DNA of 64,000 nt from Malonomonas sp036526255 (GCA_036526255.1 DATCYW010000013.1:98375-162374); one strand, 5' to 3'. Positions 26,235 to 34,890 are shown, counted from the first letter of the stretch. Notes: generated from the letters alone by a model not told the origin. Numbers and translations are program-made.

Positions 26235-27494
26235 ATGCCACAGTCCTGCCTATCCTCAAAAGAACTTGTGCTTCTCGGCCCATGGCGGCGCCGCTTTCAG
26301 TGGCTGGTCAGCCTGCTGATTCTGCTGCTACCCTGGGTGCAACCAGGCGGCAACAGCCTGTTGCGGATCGACATCCCCAGCTTGAGCCTGTATCTGTTCG
26401 GGCAGGTTCTGCGCATCGAAGATCTGTTTGTTTTTCTGCTGTTCTGTCTGGTCCTGACCGTTGCGTTTCTACTGATCACGCTGGTTTCTGGGAGGGTCTG
26501 GTGTGGCTGGGTCTGCCCTCAGACCACCCTGAATGACTTGGCGGAATGGTTTGCCCGGAGCCTGTCACTGAAGGTCGTCAACAACCGCCTGCAAGGGCCG
26601 GTTTGGCGTAAAACAATCGCACAATTTTTCTACCTGCTGCTGGCCATGCTGGTTGCGGCGAACCTGCTTTGGTATTTCATTGAGCCGCAACGATTTCTCA
26701 GCAGCCTGCTGAGCGGTCAGATGCGGTTCGGAGTCTGGATGACCTTTGCCGCCTGCACGCTGCTGATCTACCTTGATCTGGCTCTGATCCGCCGACTGAT
26801 GTGCAAAGAATTTTGCCCCTACGGCAGAATCCAGACCGCGCTGGTTGACCCCGGCACCCTGACCCTGCAGCTTCCGGCCAGTGAAAAGGAGCGCTGCATC
26901 AAGTGCAACTCCTGCGTTCGCTGTTGCCCGATGGAAATCGATATCCGCGCCGGTTATCAGGTTGAATGTATCAACTGCGGCCGCTGCCTCGATGCCTGCC
27001 GTCAGATCATGCACAAGCGTCAGCAGCCGGGGCTAATCTACTACACCTTTGGCACAGAGAACCGGGGAATCGGTGCATTAATGAACCCGAGATCCCTACT
27101 GCTCAGCATTGCCCTGCTGGTTCTGCTGACAATTCTCGGCATTGCTGTTTTTAACCGCGCCGAGGCCTCGCTGAAAGTTTCTGTTTCACATCAGGTCAGC
27201 AGCCGGATTTTGCCAGACGGCCAACAGGCGACTTTCTTTAACGCCTGGATCAACAATCGCGGCACAGAAAAAATGACCTACAGCTTGTCTGTCCGCAACG
27301 AAAACCAACTGCCCTTGTCAATTAAGGGGCAAACGGATTTGCCGGAACTTGCCGGAGGCAGCAATCGGCAGCTCGATTATGTGCTGGTCTCACCTCCTGT
27401 GCAGCAGCCATTCATGATAGAATTCGTGCTCATGAACAGCGCCCAGCAGATTCTGGCAACCGCCAAAGCGCAGATTTCACCAGTGACTCACTAG
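26235..27494 (+). CDS. ccoG: cbb3 oxidase assembly ferredoxin CcoG (FixG/RdxA family)
   Basis: 419 residues. Membrane helices in the N-terminal half with GRVWCGWVCPQTT, then a CKEFCPYGR pair, two [4Fe-4S] motifs (CIKCNSCVRCCP and CINCGRCLDAC), another helix (SLLLSIALLVLLTILGIAVF) and a periplasmic Ig-like tail. The family is thought to reduce Cu(II) for CuB-centre assembly. A small gap follows ccoP; the frame is intact and of normal family length (about 420-480). Confidence 0.93.
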   Translation: MPQSCLSSKELVLLGPWRRRFQWLVSLLILLLPWVQPGGNSLLRIDIPSLSLYLFGQVLRIEDLFVFLLFCLVLTVAFLLITLVSGRVWCGWVCPQTTLNDLAEWFARSLSLKVVNNRLQGPVWRKTIAQFFYLLLAMLVAANLLWYFIEPQRFLSSLLSGQMRFGVWMTFAACTLLIYLDLALIRRLMCKEFCPYGRIQTALVDPGTLTLQLPASEKERCIKCNSCVRCCPMEIDIRAGYQVECINCGRCLDACRQIMHKRQQPGLIYYTFGTENRGIGALMNPRSLLLSIALLVLLTILGIAVFNRAEASLKVSVSHQVSSRILPDGQQATFFNAWINNRGTEKMTYSLSVRNENQLPLSIKGQTDLPELAGGSNRQLDYVLVSPPVQQPFMIEFVLMNSAQQILATAKAQISPVTH

Positions 27495-27502
27495 GGAAAC
27501 AG

Positions 27503-27949
27503 ATGCCTAAAAACTTTTATAAAACATTTATTTTCTGCCTGCTCGGCGCCTTTCTGCTCTTCTCCGGCTGGTCGGCCTATCGGGCCTCGACCCATGGAAC
27601 ACTGGTCACGGATCGCGATTATTACAGCAAAGGCCTCAGATACAATTCCACCATGGTCGAAAAACGCGCCGCCAGCGTGCTGGGCTGGCAGCTGTCGACT
27701 GTTCTTATTGATAAGCAGCTGCAGATCAGCTTGACCGACGGCAAAGGGGTTCCGGTCGAGGGGGCCAATGGCAGGCTGCTTTTCCCGCAACAGGCCAACA
27801 TGACAAGCAATGCCTTGCTGCTTGCCGAAAGCAAACCGGGACTCTATCTGGTGCAACTACCCGACAGCCTGCATGGCGAACTGGCGGTTCGAATTGACTT
27901 CGAGCATCAGGGTGCCAGACTCAATCGCCAGCTGTTGCTCAGTATCTAG
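27503..27949 (+). CDS. ccoH: FixH/CcoH family cbb3 assembly protein
   Basis: 148 residues. One N-terminal transmembrane helix (FIFCLLGAFLLFSGWSAY), then YYSKGLRYNSTMVEKRAA, the FixH-type membrane-proximal segment, and a periplasmic beta-rich domain. FixH proteins interact with the P-type ATPase CcoI and the oxidase during assembly. It sits between ccoG and ccoI, its stop directly abutting the ATG of ccoI. The call rests on the YY(x)KGL-type motif, size and position. Confidence 0.85.
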   Translation: MPKNFYKTFIFCLLGAFLLFSGWSAYRASTHGTLVTDRDYYSKGLRYNSTMVEKRAASVLGWQLSTVLIDKQLQISLTDGKGVPVEGANGRLLFPQQANMTSNALLLAESKPGLYLVQLPDSLHGELAVRIDFEHQGARLNRQLLLSI

Positions 27950-30355
27950 ATGCTTGCTGAATCTCTGCCTTTGCCAGTCTGCAGTCATTGCGGGATTGAA
28001 TTTCCAACCTCCGATCTGGTCAGTGCAAAGATGGATGGCCGTGAACTGTCATTCTGCTGTCACGGCTGCCATGGCGCCTACCTGATCATCCATGGCGCAG
28101 GGCTGGACAGTTATTACCGCCGCCCGGACCGTCAGGCGGCAACGGTCGGTGACCCGACCGGATCGCACTTTGATCCAGAATATCTCAATCAATTTGTCGT
28201 CAGAGCTGGCGACTCTTCGCATATCAATCTGATCGTTGATGGCATCCGCTGTGCCAGCTGCATCTGGTTGATTGAAAAAGCCCTGCAACAACGCCCCGGC
28301 ATCCAGAGCGCCAGAGTTAATTTCGGCACCCATCGACTGTTGATTGAATTTTCTGACAGCAGCATCTCGGCGGCTGAAATCTGCGAATACCTGGCGCGCC
28401 TCGGTTATCACTGTCGCCCCTATTCACCCGATGAATTACAGAAATCAGCTGATCGGGAACGGCGTGATCTGATGTTCCGGTTCGGCACCGCCGTTTTTTT
28501 GTCGATGCAGTTAATGGGTTTTTCAATCGCCCTCTATGCCGGATATTTTCAGGGAATAAACCCGCAGACCAGACAACTGCTACAAGTGCTGGCAGCGCTG
28601 GTGACAACCCCGGTCATCCTCTATTCCGGGTTCCCCTTTATTCGCGGCGCCTGGTTCAGCCTGCGCAACCGACAACCGAATATGGACCTGCTGATCGCCC
28701 TCGGCTCGGTGTCGGCTTACAGCTACAGCCTCTACGCCCTCTTCAATGATTTAGAGGTGTATTTCGATACGGCGGCCATGATCATCACGTTGATCCTGGC
28801 CGGTCGCCTATTTGAAAGTGGCGCACGCCGTAAAGCCTCCGCTGGAATCGACCGGCTACTGAAACTGGTTCCGTCGCGAGCCAGCAGGCTGACTGGCGGG
28901 GAATGGATCTCTGTCGACAGTCAGCAGCTTCAGCCCGGCGATATTATCCAGATACACGCAGGCGAAAGCCTGCCGACCGACGGCATCATCCGCAGTGGCG
29001 AAGCTGAGATAGACGAAGCCGCGGCCACCGGCGAATCAATCCCTGTACTGCGCCGAGCCGGGGATAACATCATCTCCGGCACCCTGAATTTAAGCGGGCG
29101 GCTGGAAATTGAAGTCACCGCAGCTGCGGCCGATTCGTTCATCGCCAGAGTTGCCGGGCTGGTGGAACAGGCCCAGGCACGAAAAGCACCGCTGCAACGA
29201 CTGGCGGACCGGGTCGCTACCCTGTTCATCCCGCTGGTGCTGCTGCTGGCTATAGCGACTTTTTTTTATTGGGGCGGCGGCAAAACCGGACTGCTACATG
29301 CGATCACCGTACTGGTCGTGGCCTGCCCCTGTGCGCTCGGCCTGGCAACGCCAACGGCGGTGATGGTAGCGACTGGCCGCGCTGCTGAGTTGGGCATCCT
29401 CTATCGTGGTGGCGACATCCTTGAAGCCGCTGCCGATCTTAAAACAATCGCCTTCGACAAAACCGGCACCCTGACTACCGGCCGACCGGAAGTTATCTCC
29501 TGCCACCCGGCCGATTGTAGCGAGATTAAGTTGCTGGAGGCTCTGGCAACCGCCGAGGCAGGCAGTCATCATCCGCTGGCAAAGGGGATTCTGAGCTATG
29601 CCCGACAACGCAGTATCGCTTACCAGCAGCCGCGACAGGTAAAAACCATCCCGGGGCGCGGCCTTCTGGCAGAAACCGAGCAGGGAAACCTGATTGCCGG
29701 CAGTCGCCTGTTTCTGGAAAGTCAGGGACTGACTCTGCCGGAACCGTCGGGAGACCATTCCGCCAGTGAAGTCCATATCGCTCAGGACGAGCGCTATCTC
29801 GGCTACCTCAGGCTGGCGGATCAGACCCGCCCTGAGGCAAAAGAGTTGATCGAGGCCTTGCATAAACGACGCATCAGAACGCTGTTGCTTACGGGTGATC
29901 TTGAATCGGTCGCGAAAGCACTGACAGAAAAGCTGGGTATTGAAAGCTACACGGCCGGTTTGTCGCCAAAAGAAAAAGCCGACATTCTAGAGAACCTGAC
30001 CGATCATCGCTCGATGATGGTCGGTGATGGAATCAATGACGCACCAGCGCTCGCTGCGGCAGGCATCGGCTGCAGTCTCGCCGGCAGTATGGACATCGCC
30101 GTGGAAAATGCCGATCTGCTGCTGACCCGGGCGAATCTGTCGAATTTACTGCAAGCGTTAAATTTATCGAAACGAAGCATGCGGATTATCCGCCAGAATT
30201 TATGCTGGGCATTCAGCTATAATCTACTGGCTCTGCCGCTGGCGGCCAGCGGTCAGCTGGCGCCGGTTTACGGAGCGGCGGCGATGGCGTTCAGTTCAGT
30301 CTGTGTTGTGGCGAATTCACTGCGCTTAAAGAGGGTAAAATTGAACGATGCTTAA
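27950..30355 (+). CDS. ccoI: Copper-exporting P1B-type ATPase CcoI (FixI)
   Basis: 801 residues. A cysteine-rich N-terminal domain (CSHCG; FCCHGCHGAY) typical of CcoI, a heavy-metal-associated domain (GIRCASCIWLIEKA), eight predicted helices including the metal-transport CPC motif (VVACPCALGLATPTAV), phosphorylation site DKTGTLTTG, phosphatase motif AATGESIPV, HP motif HHPLAKG and hinge GDGINDAPAL. It moves copper across the inner membrane for the binuclear centre of cbb3. Begins right after the ccoH stop and overlaps ccoS by 8 bp. Confidence 0.96.
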   Translation: MLAESLPLPVCSHCGIEFPTSDLVSAKMDGRELSFCCHGCHGAYLIIHGAGLDSYYRRPDRQAATVGDPTGSHFDPEYLNQFVVRAGDSSHINLIVDGIRCASCIWLIEKALQQRPGIQSARVNFGTHRLLIEFSDSSISAAEICEYLARLGYHCRPYSPDELQKSADRERRDLMFRFGTAVFLSMQLMGFSIALYAGYFQGINPQTRQLLQVLAALVTTPVILYSGFPFIRGAWFSLRNRQPNMDLLIALGSVSAYSYSLYALFNDLEVYFDTAAMIITLILAGRLFESGARRKASAGIDRLLKLVPSRASRLTGGEWISVDSQQLQPGDIIQIHAGESLPTDGIIRSGEAEIDEAAATGESIPVLRRAGDNIISGTLNLSGRLEIEVTAAAADSFIARVAGLVEQAQARKAPLQRLADRVATLFIPLVLLLAIATFFYWGGGKTGLLHAITVLVVACPCALGLATPTAVMVATGRAAELGILYRGGDILEAAADLKTIAFDKTGTLTTGRPEVISCHPADCSEIKLLEALATAEAGSHHPLAKGILSYARQRSIAYQQPRQVKTIPGRGLLAETEQGNLIAGSRLFLESQGLTLPEPSGDHSASEVHIAQDERYLGYLRLADQTRPEAKELIEALHKRRIRTLLLTGDLESVAKALTEKLGIESYTAGLSPKEKADILENLTDHRSMMVGDGINDAPALAAAGIGCSLAGSMDIAVENADLLLTRANLSNLLQALNLSKRSMRIIRQNLCWAFSYNLLALPLAASGQLAPVYGAAAMAFSSVCVVANSLRLKRVKLNDA

Positions 30356-30512
30356 ATCAATTCTGCTTCTGATCTTTCTTTCGTTCTGCATCGGCACTGG
30401 TGTCTGGCTGTTTTTTATCTATGCGGTCAAAAAGGGAGAATTCGATGATATTGAAGGTGCCAAGTATCGCATGCTGGATGATGATGACGATGACAACGAA
30501 AAAGCACCCTAG
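30348..30512 (+). CDS. ccoS: cbb3 oxidase maturation protein CcoS
   Basis: 54 residues. One transmembrane helix (SILLLIFLSFCIGTGVWLFFIYAV), then KKGEFDDIEGAKYRMLDDDD, the CcoS signature (xGQFDDLEGxxxRxL type), with an acidic tail. CcoS is needed for cofactor insertion into cbb3. Its ATG lies inside the end of ccoI (8-bp overlap), so translation is probably coupled. Confidence 0.9.
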   Translation: MLKSILLLIFLSFCIGTGVWLFFIYAVKKGEFDDIEGAKYRMLDDDDDDNEKAP

Positions 30513-30553
30513 CATATCAGCGTAGAGTATTTTATTGCTATAAGGAGATTGAG

Positions 30554-31219
30554 ATGGAACCACTGTACAGCATGGCCTTCATGACCGGCCTGCTTGGCTC
30601 GGCCCATTGTATCGGCATGTGCGGCGGGATTGTCAGTGCACTTTCCCTGACTCCGGATGGACGCAACAGCGGTATGAGCTTTCATCTGCTCTATAATCTT
30701 GGACGGACGCTGACCTATAGCCTGATCGGCCTGCTGGTGGGGTGGCTGGGTTCGGCATTGGCATTGAAAGGGTCGTTGCTGGCAGTGACCAGACCCTTGC
30801 TGCTGGGCAGCGACGTGCTGGTCATTCTGATTGGACTTGGCACCGCCGGTCTTTTCAGCCGCTTGAACCTGATGACGATTGAGTTTGCCGGACCGATCAG
30901 AAGTCTGACCCAGGCGGTGAAAGGTTTACGCCAGCTGCCACCGGGGTTGGCCGCGCTACCGCTCGGACTGCTGTTCGGTTTTCTGCCTTGCGGGCTACTT
31001 TACGCGATGGCTCTGACCGCGGCGCAAAGTGCCGACAGCCTGAGTGGCGCGATCGTCATGGCAGCCTTCGGATTGGGAACCGCGCCTTCCCTGCTGCTGG
31101 TTGGTGGGGCGGCAGCATGGTTCAGTTCACAACGCAGCTGGATGTTCAAAGCAGCCGGAATCATGGTGGCGCTGATGGGCTGCTTTAATCTGTTCCGTCA
31201 CATCCGCATGCTGTTTTAA
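30554..31219 (+). CDS. TauE/SafE-like (UreH-type) membrane protein of the cbb3 locus
   Basis: 221 residues, six predicted helices. The N-terminus GLLGSAHCIGMCGGIVSAL carries the HCxGMCGG motif of the DsbD/UreH_2-like family, which is common directly after ccoS. A similar cysteine-proline element (GFLPCGLLYAMAL) lies in the second half. The cysteines suggest a role in metal or thiol delivery during oxidase assembly; this is inferred from family and position. AAGGAG lies before the ATG. Last gene of the locus. The convergent XRE gene begins 10 bp later with no hairpin between. Confidence 0.85.
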   Translation: MEPLYSMAFMTGLLGSAHCIGMCGGIVSALSLTPDGRNSGMSFHLLYNLGRTLTYSLIGLLVGWLGSALALKGSLLAVTRPLLLGSDVLVILIGLGTAGLFSRLNLMTIEFAGPIRSLTQAVKGLRQLPPGLAALPLGLLFGFLPCGLLYAMALTAAQSADSLSGAIVMAAFGLGTAPSLLLVGGAAAWFSSQRSWMFKAAGIMVALMGCFNLFRHIRMLF

Positions 31220-31229
31220 CGCTGTCGGC

Positions 31230-32153
31230 TTATTGAGTTTCCAGGCTGTTTTTCGGTCGGACCGGGACAAACTGGTTCTTCGATTCATCCCACTGATAAC
31301 CGCCGGTATCCCAGATTTTTTCGATCAGGTCCCATTCCAGATGCAACTTGCCTGCGGCAGCAACCAGATCAGAAACTTCAAGAATTTCAAGATCTTCAAT
31401 AATCTGATTGCCGTTGGTATCGGCCCAGTGTAGTGCTTCGACTTTCATGGTTCCGACATCCTGCAGGGCGACTTCGAAACGTCGTCCGTCAGGGTTGGCG
31501 ATCAGTTCGCCACTGAGCTTGACAAACTCACCGAGTAACGCATTTTTTTCGACTTCTAGCTTATAGGAAACAGACGTCTGAGTCGTCGGGCTGCGAAAGA
31601 TCCAGCGCGCCATCCCCTCCAGATTATCCAGACTTGAAGGTAACGGATCGGCTTCAACCAATTTCCAGCCCTTGGGAAATTCTTCGCGCAGAATCATCCC
31701 TTTCAAGGGTTTCTCTGAGGAAAGTTTTACCCGTACCAGAATCCGGCTGCCGGGTGCGGCATAAGGGGGAAGGTAGCGTTTTGCTTCGATTACGGGCGGA
31801 TGGTAGCGGTTTTCTTGGGCAAAGTATGTAATCGCGGCACCAACCAGAACAGCTAAAAGCAACAGATACGGCCAACGCTTTGTAGCTGGAGTCTCCTCTG
31901 CCGCGAAAATCTCCTCTTCAATGACATCCTCCTGTTTGAGAATATCATCGATATCAACTTCCAGCGCTTCGGCCAGCTTTAGAGCGTTATCTCGACGAAT
32001 CGTCGGATAACGATTGTTCTCCCAACGAGAGACCGTATCGGTGGTGACCGCAACCACCTTTGCAACGTAGAATTGCGTCAGTCGCTTCTCTTCACGGATC
32101 CGTCGAATGGCCGCGCCGTCGATAGCCACTGACGGTGCATGTCTTAATTCCAT
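31230..32153 (-). CDS. Membrane-tethered XRE-family regulator with periplasmic domain
   Basis: 307 residues from the ATG at 32153. N-terminal XRE helix-turn-helix (about 15-70: IRRIREEKRLTQFYVAKVV, DTVSRWENNRYPT), an acidic linker, one transmembrane helix (about 95-113, WPYLLLLAVLVGAAITYF), then a periplasmic beta-rich domain. Near residues 245-256 it carries DTNGNQIIEDLE, which fits an EF-hand loop of the dockerin type. The layout is that of one-component membrane transcription factors. It is divergent from a tetraheme cytochrome gene, with several inverted repeats in the 260-bp gap. Ligand and targets are unknown. Confidence 0.85.
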   Translation of the reverse strand: MELRHAPSVAIDGAAIRRIREEKRLTQFYVAKVVAVTTDTVSRWENNRYPTIRRDNALKLAEALEVDIDDILKQEDVIEEEIFAAEETPATKRWPYLLLLAVLVGAAITYFAQENRYHPPVIEAKRYLPPYAAPGSRILVRVKLSSEKPLKGMILREEFPKGWKLVEADPLPSSLDNLEGMARWIFRSPTTQTSVSYKLEVEKNALLGEFVKLSGELIANPDGRRFEVALQDVGTMKVEALHWADTNGNQIIEDLEILEVSDLVAAAGKLHLEWDLIEKIWDTGGYQWDESKNQFVPVRPKNSLETQ

Positions 32154-32238
32154 ATTAATTCCCAAAGAAAAAGATGACTGGACTGGGCGTGAGTTTACCA
32201 GAGAGGGGCTTTTTATGTAAACAGTGTTCTACAAGATT

Positions 32239-32347
32239 ATATCGGCGAGATTCTTAACCCGATATTCAAAGCCCTATCCCACTGTAATCACATGATTTAG
32301 ACCCGACATCATACGATATTTCTGTCGATGTCTAATGATCCAGACAT
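32239..32347. promoter_or_regulatory. Cluster of inverted repeats between the XRE regulator and the cytochrome gene
   Basis: Three dyads: ATATCGG-N13-CCGATAT (32239-32265), GACATC-N16-GATGTC (32305-32332) and ATGTCT-N8-AGACAT (32328-32347), the last two interleaved. They are candidate operators for the divergent pair. No clear -35/-10 could be assigned for either gene. Confidence 0.45.
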
Positions 32348-32413
32348 AAAAACGTGGAATTATCTCCACAACCGCAGGAACCGCTCACCATATTTTGCAT
32401 TAAGGAGATTACG

Positions 32414-32740
32414 ATGAAAAAACTCATGACCCTGTTTGTTGCCCTGTCACTTGTCACCATTGGTGCCTTTACTGTTATTGCTGCAGATAACAAAGGTCCG
32501 GAAGAAGTCAAACTGGAAGCCAGCATGGGGACTGTTACCTTCAAGCACGCTGCCCACCAGGGACGCGTTGCCGACTGCAAGACCTGCCACCACGAAGGTG
32601 TCGCTGCTGGCGCCTGTACTAGCTGTCACGACGCCAAGCCGGAAGCACCCAAAGCAAAGACTGTTTTCCACAAGCTTTGCAAGGATTGCCACAAAACGAA
32701 CAACGGCCCAACCAAGTGTACTGGTTGTCACGTTAAATAA
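32414..32740 (+). CDS. Periplasmic tetraheme cytochrome c (c3/c7 family)
   Basis: 108 residues with a signal peptide cleaved near residue 24 (TVIAAD). Four heme attachment sites: CKTCH (55-59), CTSCH (68-72), CKDCH (89-93) and CTGCH (102-106). Exactly four further histidines (45, 48, 60, 86) remain for bis-His ligation, as in cytochrome c3. The mature protein is about 84 residues, small for a tetraheme c3. It is probably a periplasmic electron carrier. AAGGAG precedes the ATG; an earlier in-frame ATG lacks signal-peptide character. It is transcribed alone and divergently from a membrane regulator. Confidence 0.93.
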   Translation: MKKLMTLFVALSLVTIGAFTVIAADNKGPEEVKLEASMGTVTFKHAAHQGRVADCKTCHHEGVAAGACTSCHDAKPEAPKAKTVFHKLCKDCHKTNNGPTKCTGCHVK

Positions 32741-32770
32741 GTAAAACATCACGAATGACGGTTCCAAAAA

Positions 32771-32800
32771 AACGGCGAGCTGCAATTGCAGCTCGCCGTT
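32771..32800 (+). terminator. Terminator of the tetraheme cytochrome gene
   Basis: Perfect palindrome of AACGGCGAGCTGCAA and its complement (15-bp arms), flanked by A5 and T6, so it can serve the convergent kinase gene too. Confidence 0.92.
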
Positions 32801-32809
32801 TTTTAATTA

Positions 32810-34657
32810 TCAAACCTTCAACAAATCGGGCAGCGCCAGAGTGATACTGGTTCCCTGGCCGATGCGGCTTTTTATTGAGACTGATCCGCCATGTGCTTCA
32901 ACGATATATTTGACTATGCTCAGACCAAGTCCCACCCCTCTGATCGCGGCATCAGAAAATTCCGCACGATAAAATCGATCAAAAGCACGCTCGATCTGCG
33001 CATCTGTCATACCAATACCCTGATCAGCGACGGTCAAGAGAAGAGATTGATTCTTTAATATGAGATCTATTGAAATCTCTCCACCTTGCGGAGAATATTT
33101 CATGGCATTACTGAGCAGATTATCCAAAACCTGCTGCATGCGGACCCGATCTGCTGAGACAAAACAAGGAGCATCAGGGAGATTCACAATAAAGCGATAG
33201 ATCTGCTTATCAAGCAGCTTCGCTTCCGAGACCGTACGCTCAATCAATTGGCCGAAATCAACCTTTACCAGATGTAGGTCAAGCTGACGCCCTTCTTCAA
33301 TACGCGAGACATCAAGCAGGTCGTCGACGATCAACGACAGGTCGACAGCTTTTCGGTTAATGACCCCGAGAAACTCCTGCTCCTCAACATCACTGAAAGT
33401 CCGGTTTTCTAACAGCAGTTCTGAATATCCGAGAATAATCGTTAGCGGCGTGCGCAGTTCATGTGCAGCTATCGAAACAAACTCACTTTTCATCCGTTCG
33501 ACATTACGGATTCGGGTTGCATCCTGCAGTAAAATCACCATCCCACGCTCTTCGCCCTGTTCGGTTAACAATCGAGTTGCGCGTGCGGCCAGAATCTGCG
33601 ACTGAGACGTTTCTGCGGTAAAAAGAGTCAGATCAAATTCGGCAACCTGATCACCTGTCAGGCTCTGCCTTGCCTCAGTTACTTTCCTCAATAACTCAGG
33701 CGTGTTCATCACCTGCTGAAATGGCGCTCCGACCTGCCATGAATCAACCTGAAAAAAACGTTCAGCAAGCTGATTCATATGAACCACTCGATTATCGCTG
33801 TCAGTTACAATCAAGGCATCAGCGACTGAAGAAAGTATCGTATCAATTTTATCCCTGGCGTCTGAGACATTTGACAAAGCAGCCTGTAAAGCTATCTCGG
33901 CGCGCTGTCGTACCTGTATCTCCTCGCTCAATTTATCGTTAAGTAACTGCAGTTGCTCAGTCCGTTGCACCACCCTGGTCTCAAGGGTTTCGTTTGCAAC
34001 CTGCAAGGATCTTTCTGCCCTTTGCAGTGCCAAAAAACTGCGCTTGGCACGAGTGAGCCCGATAAACATCAACAAAACAAACACAGCGGAGAAAATAACC
34101 AACAAAATAGCTGCCTGTTTATTTAGCTGTTGCAGGCGTGCCTGTTCCGCAGTGATGTCATAATAAACTTCGACAGCGCCATGAAACCGACCAGCAACCA
34201 TTATCGGAACGTAGGTTTCCGCAACATCACTGACCAACAGATCACCATCAGCGGTAGAATGATTTTTCTTCACCACCTTTGAGTAGATTTTTCCTTTAGC
34301 GACCTGTTGGGTAAAATAATCATTCGTGTTCAGAATGCCGTATTCTTCATGCTGAGTTGAATAAACAATACGGCCCGTTGAACTGAAGATGCGCAATTTA
34401 ACCAGCAACTCATCATCCTTCAGCTGTTCGATTTCTTTAGTTATTTCCGAAAAAAATGGCTCGTTATCCAAATCAAAACGTTCTAAACCTTTGAAAGCAA
34501 CCAGATAACGGACGAAACGGCTGGCTTCTGATTCTGTTTGTTTAATTAATAGCTCACTGTAGGCAGGGTAAGTATAGAAGTAGTCGTAGAGAGGGAAACC
34601 GGCGGCAAGCGCGATGGTCAGAAACAGGAGGTTCCGCAAAAAATTGATCTTCAACAT
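32810..34657 (-). CDS. Sensor histidine kinase (periplasmic sensor, PAS, HisKA, HATPase)
   Basis: 615 residues. A first helix near residues 8-24, a periplasmic sensor of about 150 residues (with GRIVYSTQHEEYGILN and a YVPIMVAGRFHGAVEVYYDIT end), a second helix (AAILLVIFSAVFVLLMFIGL), a coiled segment, PAS (ADALIVTDSDNRVVHMN), HisKA (SIAAHELRTPLTIILGYSELL) and HATPase (NLLSNAMKYSPQGG; GVGLGLSIVKYIVEAHGG). The HELRTP motif differs from the HEVRNP/HEIDNP of the other two kinases here, so it belongs to another subclass. No response regulator is adjacent. The ATG at 34657 has only a weak ribosome site. Confidence 0.9.
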   Translation of the reverse strand: MLKINFLRNLLFLTIALAAGFPLYDYFYTYPAYSELLIKQTESEASRFVRYLVAFKGLERFDLDNEPFFSEITKEIEQLKDDELLVKLRIFSSTGRIVYSTQHEEYGILNTNDYFTQQVAKGKIYSKVVKKNHSTADGDLLVSDVAETYVPIMVAGRFHGAVEVYYDITAEQARLQQLNKQAAILLVIFSAVFVLLMFIGLTRAKRSFLALQRAERSLQVANETLETRVVQRTEQLQLLNDKLSEEIQVRQRAEIALQAALSNVSDARDKIDTILSSVADALIVTDSDNRVVHMNQLAERFFQVDSWQVGAPFQQVMNTPELLRKVTEARQSLTGDQVAEFDLTLFTAETSQSQILAARATRLLTEQGEERGMVILLQDATRIRNVERMKSEFVSIAAHELRTPLTIILGYSELLLENRTFSDVEEQEFLGVINRKAVDLSLIVDDLLDVSRIEEGRQLDLHLVKVDFGQLIERTVSEAKLLDKQIYRFIVNLPDAPCFVSADRVRMQQVLDNLLSNAMKYSPQGGEISIDLILKNQSLLLTVADQGIGMTDAQIERAFDRFYRAEFSDAAIRGVGLGLSIVKYIVEAHGGSVSIKSRIGQGTSITLALPDLLKV

Positions 34658-34698
34658 CAACCGGCTCGATCGAAGAAATTAGGCAACAGATTCAGGAA

Positions 34699-34712
34699 GT
34701 TAGAATTCTAAC
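34699..34712. promoter_or_regulatory. 14-bp perfect palindrome upstream of the PAS kinase
   Basis: GTTAGAATTCTAAC, 42 bp before the kinase ATG. It could be an operator or a leader hairpin; no T tract follows. Confidence 0.35.
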
Positions 34713-34765
34713 AAAAACATGGGAAATAAAATAACAAATTTTTATAAATTATTACTAATTTTTAG

Positions 34766-34793
34766 TTGACTTTAATTATTTGCAGACTATAAT
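34766..34793 (+). promoter_or_regulatory. Sigma-70 promoter of a candidate small RNA
   Basis: -35 TTGACT (34766-34771), 16-bp spacer, perfect -10 TATAAT (34788-34793), pointing into a gap with no plus-strand gene. Confidence 0.65.
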
Positions 34794-34799
34794 AAGTAT

Positions 34800-34867
34800 C
34801 AACAGCAAGCCAAAACAAAAAACTTTTTGCCCCGTGTTCTCCCTCCTGACGCGGGGCTATTTTTTTT
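34800..34867 (+). ncRNA. Candidate small RNA with an anti-Shine-Dalgarno loop
   Basis: A transcript of about 68 bases is bounded by a strong promoter and an intrinsic terminator. A purine-rich single-stranded 5' part (about 30 bases) is followed by an 8-bp stem (34829-34836 with 34850-34857, one G-U pair) and then eight T. The 13-base loop TTCTCCCTCCTGA holds CCTCC, the complement of a strong ribosome-binding site. There is no ATG; the one GTG opens only a five-codon frame. The neighbours on both sides are minus-strand genes, so this is not a leader of either. The family is not recognised. Confidence 0.6.
34829..34867 (+). terminator. Intrinsic terminator of the candidate small RNA
   Basis: GCCCCGTG / CGCGGGGC stem followed by TA and eight T on the plus strand. 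On the minus strand the hairpin is followed by A5, so it does not look like the end of ppaC. Confidence 0.85.
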
Positions 34868-34890
34868 GCGCAGTGTCCTGCCGGAAAATT

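Noticed and set aside
34829..34857. Hairpin as terminator of ppaC
   Set aside because: On the minus strand it is followed by A5 and then a displaced T run; the clean U tract is on the plus strand.
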